Positions 38,101 through 46,229 of a stretch of 64,000 nt of DNA are shown in pieces (position 1 is the first letter of the stretch; each line of letters starts with the position of its first letter). The stretch is from positions 15,634,501 to 15,698,500 of the forward strand of contig NC_051094.1 in NCBI RefSeq assembly GCF_901709675.1, in the 5' to 3' direction. A program made the translations under genes and the position numbers. The stretch comes from Syngnathus acus. Taxonomy: Eukaryota > Chordata > Actinopteri > Syngnathiformes > Syngnathidae. The notes beneath the pieces were generated by a model, which was not told the origin of the DNA, ran no database searches, and saw nothing but the letters and a program-made list of their open reading frames with translations.

Positions 38101-41100
38101 TTACGAAATTCAAATAAAGATGAAATTATAATCTTTGCATCTGACCACCTCAGAGGCAGGGAGAGCAAGATAGAAATGCTCTCAATGGTTTTGCATTTAC
38201 ACCAGCAGCACCACAAACACAAATATTCACTGATCCCACTGAGGGGCAAACATTTGCAAGTGTTTGTAAACAACACAAATGTGTGTTCAAGTCAGGATTC
38301 GGTCAAGGTCGCAGACATTTGCCCACAGTTTTAATGGATTTTGTTATCTCAAGGATGAGTATCAAAATTCTCTTTCAACAAAAACAGTACAGGCAAATGT
38401 TTGTGACCTTGAACAAACCCTGACGAGAATTTTCTATGTTCACAAACACTTGCAAATGTTTGTCTCTCAGTGGGACTGCGAGCTTTACTGATGATGCAGG
38501 ATGAGGAGCAATTGGGGGCTCTTCAGTACCGTCCTCTATGACAACCGCAACCCCCCCGCCCACACTCCACTGACTTCACAAGCCTTCAAAAATTGGCTCT
38601 TGGTTTGTGTGTGCCACCCCAAAAATGTAAGTGACCCTATGAAAGATTTATGAAGGCACCCAGTTTTAGTAAAGGAAGAATTGGGTTTTACATTTCTGTA
38701 TTTACAGTATACCTCAAAATCTTTAATAGTCCCCGTCCATGTGCATCCTTCATTGGGGCAAACAGCTGCCAAGGCCTCAACTTCTCTCCGAGCTGCATTG
38801 TCTGGAAAAGCCTGGAGGGAACATTAGGGAATCCTGTCCATTAGCAGGCTGATGTGTGTTGTTGGCTACATTTGGAATGGTTGTGTTACTTTGACGTACT
38901 TTCCTAAGGATCATAATAGTACATGATAATACATCTGCAAGGTGCAAAACATAAGCAGTAAGCAAGCACAGTTTTTGTTTTGTTTGCTGTTTACAATCAA
39001 TCAATTGTTGCTACATTTCATCATCTACGTCATGCTAGTTCCATATAATCAATAGACAAGTGAGAGGAAGAAATAAAGAAATTACTTACGCCTCCTTGTT
39101 TGAGAATCGAGGTGGGTTCCTCGAATAAGTCTTCTTTAAGGCAAGCATTGCATTTCTCAGGTCCAGAACTACACGACAACACATTATTATTCCACCAGTA
39201 AATATTTTGTGTTATTGATAAACCACCTTCAACGTGTCACACATTAATGATTGCTTGCATTGATTGTATTAGAATAAATATTTGTGTCCTCAAAATAGAA
39301 GAAAACCTATCAACCTTGTCAATGGTAGTGAATAGCAATAAATGTACAGATACTGTACAGTGTTCCCTTGCTCTATTGTGGTTCACCTTTCGCAGTATCA
39401 CTGTTTCAATTATTTTTTTGGGGGTGTTAGTGTATCATGCATTTATTTTAATTTATTGTACTGCGTAGGAATGGTAAACGGCAAATGGAGTGCACTTATA
39501 AGGTGCTTTTATCAAAACTATGGTGTTCAAAGCACTTTTCAAAGTCTCACATTCACCCATTCTTACCCGCAATGTGTTCTGACACACCAAGTCACACATT
39601 GCGCACCGGCACCGTTTTTGGTGGACTCTGAATAACCGAACGGCACTTTAAAACAAGTCGAGCCGTGTAAGCTAGATAGTTAACAGTTGCGTTCAGAGAG
39701 AGGGGAATGTTTAATCACCCCCCCGCAGTACAAAGAAGATAAAACATCGGCAAATAGCTGTTAAATATTTTGTCAAATTTTGTCTTAAAAAAACTTACCT
39801 TAACTGTAATCTGCATTCTTTAGTCAAAGACACAATCCTAGTTTATTAATGCGTGCCTTGTTGTTTGTTATTGATCAGAGTGAAAGTAAGTTACCATGTT
39901 ACCAGTTACCATCATCTTCGCGACCTTAAAAGAGCGAAGAAGACGAAGATGGCAACGAAGACAACGGGAAAAAAGCAGCAAGATGAGCAGCTACCAAATT
40001 TTGTTTTTTGCACAATAACATCAAAAAGGGTTGCATCAACCCATCAGGATTTGGCTAATATGCACCACAACATTCTAGTTAAGGAAAGCCATGTTGGGGT
40101 AAAATTAAAAAGTGGCCAGGGGGCAGAGCACGCTCCTCTTACAGCCTGCAGCTTGCAGTTAAATCGATTAATTGTAACGAGTATTTAGAAGGAAGGGCAC
40201 CGTTTGGGGATGGAAGGGGGCTCATAACCGCATAATAGGAACATAACCCCACCGAAAAAAATAAATAAAAACTTAAAATGAAAAAAATTATAATAAGGTC
40301 TACTTCTCTGATTTTCCTTATTGCAGTCACTTTTTGGAACGCAAGTCCTGCGATAATTAAGGGAACACTGTACACAATAATTTAACTCTGATTAATTTGT
40401 TGCAGGAAATAGACAATTTATACTTAAAGTTAAAAGTCAAAGTCCCAATGATCATTGTCACACACACATCTGGGTGTGGTGAAATTGGTCCTCTGTATTC
40501 AACCCATCCTCATGTGATTTTGATCCATCCCCTGGGGGAGAGGGGAGCAGTGAGCAGCAGTGGTGCCGCGCTCAGTAATCATTTGGTGATCTAACACCCC
40601 AGCCAGGATTTGAACCCACAACCTTCCAGTCTCAGGGCAGACACTCTACCACTAGGCTGGTTACAAGATTATCATCAATTATTAAAATGATTATATGGGG
40701 CACAAGAAGCGCGGAAATGAATAATTACTAGCTTCTTTGAAATTCACTATACGAATATACCTCAGACAATATCACTTGATCACTGTACTACAAATGACCA
40801 ATCATATTATATACATTGTGACTGTTTCTAATTTGGCTTATTTTGCTTTTTTGTAACATGTTGCGAAATAGCTGCTGAATAACTTATTGTTTTAGTTTTT
40901 TTCAACAATGACAATAAGTCAATATTGTGGTTGACAGCCCCCCTTAAAAAACTAAAATTTGCTGTGCTACGGTATAGGTAACAAAGCAAAATTATATACG
41001 CACTGTTTTTAATATTCATTCGATGATTGGAACATGTTTGAATGATGGTCCGCTAGCTAATCGATGAGTATACAAATAAATAAATGATGTGCCGTAACAC

Positions 41101-41609
41101 TTCAGGAATATTCAATTTAGCTGAGAGATGTTATCATAATCGAACGAGATACAAAATCATGGTCAACGTGAACATGAGAACGTTGGAAACACAAGCTATC
41201 CTCAGAGTCTTTTAAAAAGGATAAAAGTTGTGATTAGAGCAATGTCCGTTGGCCGAATTCAGAGTATGTGTTTGTAATATGAATATTACAATTACCTTGT
41301 ATTTCGTTGCCTGTGACAATACACACGGGAGCATTAAAATGATGCTTTAAAAGGGCTCAGTAGCCAGTTGTAAATCAATGTACGAACGCTAGCCCGTCAG
41401 CCACCATGACACGATACCCACCTCACTATTTGGTTGAAACAGAACGAACAAAAGCGGTGTCCACATTGCGCCTGTAAGGGCCTTCGCAGGATTTTCAGGC
41501 AAGAATTACACAAATGTTTGTCCTCCAGGTTGTTGGCCAAAATTTTCTTTGGGAAGCCTGGTTTGTTTCCTTCCAGCGAAGATGGTGGAGACGGCTCTTG
41601 AGCAGCCAT
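25439..41609 (-). CDS. traf2: TRAF2, TNF receptor-associated factor 2 (complete, ten coding exons)
   Basis: TRAF2 is a cytoplasmic trimeric adaptor and RING E3 ligase that links TNF-receptor family members and TRADD to NF-kB and JNK signalling. Minus-strand exons in transcript order: 41609-41422, 39168-39090, 38811-38713, 37002-36841, 33203-33129, 32999-32925, 31508-31056, 29097-28920, 28832-28684 and 25657-25439 (TAG). They sum to 1677 bp, or 558 residues plus stop, with all phases compatible. Domains: RING (residues 34-72), TRAF-type zinc fingers, coiled-coil TRAF-N, MATH/TRAF-C ending [11 protein letters not shown]. Human TRAF2 has 501 residues; the difference is in the coiled-coil exon. 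Fish have two traf2 paralogs, and I cannot say which this is. The gene is convergent with tnc and divergent from rabl6. Confidence 0.95.
25757..25965 (-). repeat. ATGG-tail SINE copy, truncated, in the last traf2 intron
   Basis: Body motifs of the family are present (GAGCCTATCCCAGCTGACTT, CGGGCAGTAGGCGG, CATGTGGGAGGAAACTGGAG). Both the ATGG tail and the tRNA-like head are missing or eroded. It abuts the Tc1-like element. Confidence 0.7.
27062..28095. mobile_element. TA-flanked MITE with CCGTATTTTCCGCCCTAAAA ends
   Basis: Perfect inverted ends of about 30 bp (CCGTATTTTCCGCCC.. / ..GGGCGGAAAATACGG) are flanked by TA at 27060-27061 and 28096-28097. Subterminal GGTGCGCCTTATA motifs near 28000-28080 are shared with the MITE at 56728. 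The element is inserted into the Tc1-like relic, so it is the younger of the two. Its centre is a tandem array. Confidence 0.9.
27096..27906. repeat. 251-bp tandem array, three full units plus a partial fourth
   Basis: The start motif GTCAGTTCCGATCATTTTAT recurs at 27101, 27352 and 27603, and a diverged copy at 27854 stops after about 55 bp. The units differ by only a few bases. A 60-codon open frame repeats in each unit but has no recognised domain. Confidence 0.97.
28684..29097 (-). CDS. traf2: traf2 exons: end of coiled coil and first half of MATH domain
   Basis: Exon 29097-28920 (178 bp) encodes [20 protein letters not shown], then [20 protein letters not shown], the end of TRAF-N and the start of TRAF-C. 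Exon 28832-28684 (149 bp) encodes [20 protein letters not shown], then [15 protein letters not shown] and [10 protein letters not shown]. The join is at a split Ala codon. Confidence 0.95.
29125..29180. repeat. (AT)n / (ATAC)n simple repeat
   Basis: An alternating AT and ATAC tract immediately upstream, in transcript sense, of a traf2 acceptor. Confidence 0.9.
29185..29400. repeat. Partial copy of the repeat at 60379-60961
   Basis: The stretches TAATTGATTAATCAA, AATCGTTTAGAGACATTTTT and CTTGTCCTTCATGAAA recur in the same order at 60396-60545. This copy lacks the TAGGGCTGTCA-type terminus. Confidence 0.55.
29467..29536 (-). repeat. ATGG-tail SINE, short 3' fragment
   Basis: TGTACCGCTTATCCTCATGA followed by GGGTCGCGGGTGTGCTGGAG matches the tail-proximal part of the SINE family only. 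Confidence 0.7.
30081..31007. mobile_element. TA-flanked DNA element, second copy of the 18936 family, with nested SINE
   Basis: The ends CCGTTTTTTTCCATGTATAA and the complement of CCGTTTTTTTCCATGTATAA are flanked by TA (30079-30080 and 31008-31009). Inner blocks match the element at 18936 (GGCATGTCGATGCTGGAAAA; GGGAACAACCGGATGTTATT). A SINE interrupts it at about 30190-30460. It lies in the traf2 intron between the coiled-coil exon and the MATH exons. Confidence 0.8.
30190..30460 (-). repeat. tRNA-derived SINE (second family), nested, head truncated
   Basis: The core TTTTGATCCATCCCCTGGGG, then GAGCAGTGAGCAGCAG, is shared with the copy at 40430-40661. This copy ends near GACCCGGCCGGG before the tRNA-like head. 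The sequence on both sides is continuous with the undisturbed element at 18936, which proves the insertion. Confidence 0.8.
31056..31508 (-). CDS. traf2: traf2 exon 7: enlarged coiled-coil (TRAF-N) exon
   Basis: A 453-bp exon, phase 0 at both ends (151 codons). It starts [12 protein letters not shown], directly after the last zinc finger, and ends with [14 protein letters not shown].. and [15 protein letters not shown]. The middle holds a heptad-rich part and a low-complexity linker ([17 protein letters not shown]). From memory the matching human segment is about 94 residues, so this exon is about 57 residues longer. Confidence 0.93.
31509..32924 (-). other. traf2 intron, nothing recognised
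   Basis: AT-rich intron without exon or defined repeat. Small plus-strand open frames near 32270-32570 carry no domain. Confidence 0.5.
32925..33203 (-). CDS. traf2: traf2 exons 5 and 6: TRAF-type zinc fingers
   Basis: Two 75-bp exons (33203-33129 and 32999-32925), both phase 0. They encode [20 protein letters not shown] and [20 protein letters not shown], the C-terminal TRAF zinc fingers with Cys/His spacing as in TRAF2. Equal length and phase mean either could be skipped in frame. Confidence 0.93.
33204..36840 (-). other. Large traf2 intron
   Basis: A 3.6-kb intron. It contains a CT/AT/CA-type simple repeat at 34870-34940 and, at 36340-36413, the tail end of an ATGG-tail SINE on the plus strand (CCCGCGACCCCCGTGGGGAC then ATGGATGGATGGA). 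No exon was recognised. Confidence 0.5.
36340..36413 (+). repeat. ATGG-tail SINE, 3' fragment
   Basis: Only the tail-proximal block (AGATAGGCTCAAGCACGCCC, then GGACAAAGCAGTACAGAAAA and ATGG copies) remains. Confidence 0.75.
36841..37002 (-). CDS. traf2: traf2 exon 4: TRAF zinc fingers
   Basis: A 162-bp exon (54 codons, phase 0). It encodes [20 protein letters not shown] and [20 protein letters not shown], two Cys/His zinc-finger modules in register with TRAF2. Acceptor CCCTGCAG, donor GTGAGA. Confidence 0.95.
37840..38210 (+). pseudogene. LINE reverse-transcriptase fragment (L2/Rex-like)
   Basis: Broken frames read HGVPQG, then [10 protein letters not shown] after a frameshift, then [20 protein letters not shown]. 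This is the order of the GVPQGSVLGP motif and the downstream LxWMxxNxLxLNxxKT motif of L2-type reverse transcriptases. Stops and a frameshift show it is dead. It lies in a traf2 intron, antisense. Confidence 0.7.
38236..38472. mobile_element. MITE with inverted ends, inserted after the LINE fragment
   Basis: The left end CCACTGAGGGGCAAACATTT and its continuation GCAAGTGTTTGT mirror the right end ACAAACACTTGCAAATGTTT followed by GTCTCTCAGTGG. The arms are about 32 bp with few mismatches. I could not settle the target-site duplication, so the superfamily is open. Confidence 0.65.
38713..38811 (-). CDS. traf2: traf2 exon 3: RING/zinc-finger linker and first zinc finger
   Basis: A 99-bp exon (33 codons, phase 0) encoding [20 protein letters not shown], then [13 protein letters not shown]. 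The [12 protein letters not shown] motif is characteristic of TRAF2. Confidence 0.95.
39090..39168 (-). CDS. traf2: traf2 exon 2: end of RING domain
   Basis: A 79-bp exon completing a Ser codon split with exon 1. It encodes [20 protein letters not shown], which supplies the last RING Cys pair (C69 and C72). Confidence 0.93.
39169..41421 (-). other. traf2 intron 1
   Basis: A 2.25-kb intron holding a tRNA-derived SINE (40430-40661). An open frame at 39853-40188 on the plus strand is Lys-rich at first but shows no recognised domain or splice context. Confidence 0.5.
40430..40661 (-). repeat. tRNA-derived SINE (second family), near full length
   Basis: Read on the minus strand, the head has AGCCTAGTGGTAGAGTGTCT (A box) and GGTTGTGGGTTCAAATCC (B box), followed by the GAGCAGTGAGCAGC and CCCCTGGGGGA core (as read on plus). 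It shares its core with 30190-30460. Confidence 0.85.
41422..41609 (-). CDS. traf2: traf2 exon 1: start codon and RING finger
   Basis: The ATG at 41609-41607 opens [14 protein letters not shown].., matching the length and style of the TRAF2 N terminus. RING ligands C34, C37, C49, H51, C54 and C57 lie in this exon ([14 protein letters not shown]). It ends in phase 2 with AG|GTGGGT. Confidence 0.95.
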
Positions 41610-43776
41610 TATTCCCCTTGAGCAATATCGGGGTGCTCACTAACTGGGGTCTGTTCAAGAACGCAAAGTAGGAAACACCTCTAAAAGTGTATTTAGCGAT
41701 GTACACCAATAAGCACCCATTAGACTACGGGCTAAAATAAATATCTCCATTCGCAAAACACACAATACACAGTCTGCATCTCGTAAAAAGGGAATCTTGA
41801 TTTCACGTGTTTAAAAGAACCAACCGAGGATGCTATGCTCACTGGTGCAATCTTTCTCTGCCTCTAGGGGGAGCAAGTACAACAGGACAGCATCAGGAAG
41901 AGGACAGCATTTTTGGCCATCGCTCCAACTTCAACGTATGTATTCCCAAAATACATACCACGGGCTCTTCCATTTTTTTCATTCGAAAAAATTATGTTTT
42001 TCACAGAATTCTAAATTTTCAACCAAAAATTCACCATTCATTCCCAATGGCACATTCAACATTTCAGATTTACATATTTCACATTTGAAATTCACAACAT
42101 TCAGCTCATTCAATTCACCTTGAAAAAGATGAATTCAATTTGTTGCAACTTTAAGCTGTCCATCTTGTATCTACTGATTCCAAAAATTCCCACTTACCAA
42201 AAATTCGACCTTTTCCCTATTAAAATACCCACTGTAAATATTTACATTATTTCTCATTGTTCTTTTGTAATTTAAGTAAAACAAGTACTACTACTACTAC
42301 TATTACTACTACTGCTACAAAACTAGTCAATTGTAATACACATATTTAAAAAAAAAAAAAAAAAAAAAAAGCTTTTATGCTGGAAATTTCAAATAAAACA
42401 ACCTGCACAGCAAAACACAAGGGGTGAAACAAAATAAACATCACTCTCATGTGTATCCCCTCCGCCACTCCTGTTGCGGAGCCTGTTTTAATTTCAAAGC
42501 CATTGCTGTCCTTCTTTTTTTTTTATCATCCGAGGCCTCTGTGTATGTGTTCCAAACAGCTTCTGCAAACAAAGATAGACTCAATGGAGATTGAGCACCA
42601 CCCGTTATAGACTTTGGAATTACTCTGTAAAGAATTATGAATAAATAAAGTCTGACAATAACTTTAATTTGGTTAATTTGTTTAATTTCATAATTGTAAG
42701 TATTACAGAGATTACCTAGTACAGTCTAAACAAATTGTTGTATGTCATGTCAGTCGCACATTTCGAACATCGCACAAGAACGAGCAGACAGTTTTTTTAT
42801 TTTACCAGCTCTAACAGAGTATTCTTGATGGCCCTCTTTGCATGAGGCCCACCACCACGCATATTGAACTTTCTCATTTGTGAAGAGTCGGCAACAGAAA
42901 AAAATTAAACAGTAACTAACAAAGCTGTATTACACCACCACATTGTAACCATCCACTATTGTTCTAATCTACAGTACAGATGTTAAACTTGCATGTGTAA
43001 TCAGCGTTGTCATTGGTTTTCTTACTGCATGTTTTCAAATCCTCCCCACCAACATGAGACAGCTTTGCAATCTATATATAACAAATTATGAACAGTGTTT
43101 CAGAAGAGTGGAATTACTTAAAGACAAAGTTTAATCAAGGGACTTTTTTCTCGTAGGTCAGACAGACGTGACTGTTAAAAGTCAGTAACCCTGGTACGAT
43201 ACCAATGAAACCAAATAGACCCCTATGGGTTCCATTTGTATGCTATCAAGACCAAAGGGGAGACCAAAACAATCAAAATTTTGATAAACATTGATTCGAT
43301 GGTCTATCATTCTGATTAACCCTTGCGTGTCGTACGTCCTGTTTGGCATTTATTTCCCTGGACCTCATCTCAAAGGTCTCCAGATTAGTCCACTCTCTGT
43401 GCACATTCTCCCCGAGAGTTGAGGCTTCTCATCTCAAGATTTGAGAGGACTCCACAACGACAAAAAATGTTAGCTGCAAGATTCAAATCAACCATTTGCC
43501 ACAAACAACTTTACCTTGTATGAAAAAGGATTGTGGCATTTTGTTTGTGCTGTTGGGTATGTTTTATTTAATTTGCTTGCTTTTGTTTGTACATATCAAA
43601 TAATATTCTCTTAAGTTTTAAATAGTACAGCGTAGATATAAAATTGCTTGTTCTACAAGTTGTTCTCAAATGATCAGAACGTATCAAGTAATGCTGTTTT
43701 TTTTTTGCATTTTGAATTCCGTCCCGGTTTCCTAAGGGTCAAAGACAAGGCATGTCATAAATGCATCATTAATATT
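41610..43776. other. Divergent traf2/rabl6 intergenic region
   Basis: Holds the traf2 promoter and any 5' UTR exons, which I cannot place. An (ACT)n patch lies at 42288-42320 and a long A run near 42350. No exon, RNA gene or clear promoter box was recognised. Confidence 0.45.
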
Positions 43777-44117
43777 CCATCCATCCATTTTCTGGACCGC
43801 TTGTCCCCACGGGGGTCGCGGGCGTGCTGGACCCTATCCCAGCAGTCATTGGGCAGTAGGCGGGGGACACCTTGAACTGATCGCCAGCCAATTGCAGGCC
43901 ACACAGAGACAAACAACCATGCACACTCACACCTACGGGCAATTTGGAGTGCTCAATCGGCCTTCCATGCATGTTTTTGGTTTATGGGAGGGAATCAGAG
44001 TGCCCGTAGAAAACCCACGCAGGCATGGGGAGAACATGCAAACGCCACACAGGAATCGAACCCGCACCCTCTGAACTGTGAGGCGGACGTGCTAACCAGT
44101 GTTTCATCATGCCGCCC
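43777..44117 (-). repeat. ATGG-tail SINE, near full-length copy
   Basis: Minus-strand reading: the head GGTTAGCACGTCCGCCTCAC with GTGCGGGTTCGATTCC (A and B boxes of a tRNA-like promoter), then the body with CATGCATGGAAGGCC, ending in GGATGGATGG. This copy best shows the tRNA-derived origin of the family. Confidence 0.85.
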
Positions 44118-44548
44118 ATTATTATTATTATATGCATCTGTGCTGGTAAGCTCTTTATAAACAATTTCTTCAGCATTGTTGAAATTAAATGGCCGAGTTG
44201 TACATCGAACCTTTATGCAGACATTTCTCAGGACTGTTTCATAAAGTGCTTGTAATGGAGTTGTGATAAAATAGCTCGTCTGTCCCATGATTTATTTATT
44301 TATTCATAGTCTTTACACTGGAGGCCTTTCCTGACCAAATCAGCTCATTATTATTATTATCATCATTATTATTATTATTAACATAAAATGTGCGTCTACC
44401 ACGCTCGTTCGTATCCTGTTAAGCTTTATTGTGAAAGAGTAAAGGGAAGTCGAATGTATTGAGTCGCGCTTAGAATAGGCGACACTCGTATCCTTGCAAA
44501 GGAATGTAGCTGCAGTAATATTTCTTTTAGGGATGGATCTCTGACTAA

Positions 44549-46076
44549 ATGAAGATGACGGAACTGGACTTTCTCTTCTTCGACAACTCCGTGAGTATTT
44601 TTTTCCATTGCCACTCGGGAATCATCATCCAATGGAGCCACAAATGTACGTCCGCAGAGGGGAACGCTAAGCTAGTGCGGACTGTGTCGCTAACATTTGT
44701 TACTTAAAACAGAGACTAGGGATAACGTTACCTTTATCTAGAGGTGGGTTAAAATTGGTCGAGGTTTGAGTTACGCTCGATGTTGTCATAATCTTCACGA
44801 TCATCGCAGTTTCTAATCGTTATTGTCCTAAAATTCTAAATGTGCCCAAACGAGCTAACAGTCCGTAAAGCCAATGCTAGGTGGTTACGTTAAAAAGGAG
44901 TTCTGCAGCGACCTGGAATTTTTAGTAATAAATAAATATAGTGGAGAACTGTGACATTCCTAATACTGTCGCACCGCTTCTGAGTGCGTTCACATAATAC
45001 ACATGTACTTCTCGGATGATGTCATAGATAATGTCATGATGCACCACTGGAGCCTTGAAGTGCCACATGAGTTTGTTTCCGTTCATGTCATCAAGGAGAG
45101 TCTCTATTTTTAAAAATATAAAATACAGCGTAGTATTGACATCATTTCATGCTGTAGTAATGCTGTGTCTTATGTTCTAACCCATAAGTTTACTATTACT
45201 TGCATATTCTGTACCAGTGCTGTTTACTTTACACTGCACAAAAGAATGTCAACCGCATCTGGGTTTGGGGGATTCAGGTTTTTTCATGGGCACCTCAGTA
45301 GTTGGCGCTCAGGGTACAGACTTGCAAACCGCCAACAACCTGCCCAGATATCTACTTTTACCCCATTAAACTTTAAATGATGGACTATGAACTTTAGATG
45401 CATGTTTTGGCTGGTTAGCACTTCTTGCTTTACAGTGCAGAGGTTGTATGTTCAACTCTGGGATCTTGCCTACCTTTGTGGAATTTGCGTGTTCTTCCTG
45501 TTCCTCCGTGCATTTTTCCTGGGTGCCCTGATTTCCTCCCATATTCCATAAGGTATTACATATTAAATTTAAAAAATCCACACAGTTTAAAATGTAGTTT
45601 TGGGGATATTGACAGCATTTCATTTTTATCTGCCATTTATACACCCACCCATTCATTTTCTTTACCCCTAATCCTAAAGGTCAAAGCTAAAATGGTGCCT
45701 GACCCATCTGACCGTGCAAGAGGTGGGCAAACCCTGGACTGGTTGAAGTTCAATCGCAGGCTGCACATTGACAAGTAGAATATACTTTTGCAGCTATTTA
45801 GAGTCAATCAATTGTTTTTCTTTTTTTGGAATATGGGAGAAAGCTGCTTTTGTGTTTAGACAGAAAGGTCTGCAGTTTATAAATATTACATTTATTTATT
45901 TATTTATTTATTTATTTATTTTCATTTGTACTGTATTATTAAAAAAATTACTAATGAAGGAAAATCCATTCCCCTGATGTTCTGCTTTTTTTTTCTTTCC
46001 TCCCCCACAGATGATGAACAGCATGATGACTTCTTCTATTTCCAACTGGCCGGAAAACACAACAGCTCAAATATAG
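44549..46076 (+). CDS. Candidate two-exon micro-ORF upstream of rabl6 (35 codons)
   Basis: ATG at 44549 opens 14 codons, with the better-context ATG two codons later, up to a donor TCC|GTGAGT at 44590. A very strong acceptor (pyrimidine-rich run, CCCCCACAG) at 46010 resumes in phase 0 at 46011 and reaches TAG at 46074-46076. The predicted peptide, MKMTELDFLFFDNS joined to MMNSMMTSSISNWPENTTAQ plus Ile, has 35 residues and no domain I know. It ends 153 bp before the rabl6 start, so it is most simply an upstream ORF in the rabl6 5' leader. It could also be chance in a 5' UTR or a separate small gene. Confidence 0.4.
45405..45775. repeat. Degenerate ATGG-tail SINE fragments
   Basis: 45410-45545 resembles an eroded tRNA-like head (GCTGGTTAGCACTTCTTGCT, GGTTGTATGTTCAACTC). 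45640-45775 resembles the tail side (CCCATTCATTTTCTTTACCC, AACCCTGGACTGG). Both are diverged. Confidence 0.45.
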
Positions 46077-46229
46077 TTCTTACCAGATCAGAGTGTTGAC
46101 AATTAACTTTTGTACCTATTAAGACTCACCATTGCAATTTTTATAGAGTTTGTTGCATGATCAATTTATTCCGAAAAACCCCACTTTCCACCTTTTTGAT
46201 CATATCATAAGTTTCTGACAAATTGAAAA

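Noticed and set aside
39853-40188. A 111-codon frame in traf2 intron 1
   Set aside because: No domain, no matching splice sites and intron-like composition.
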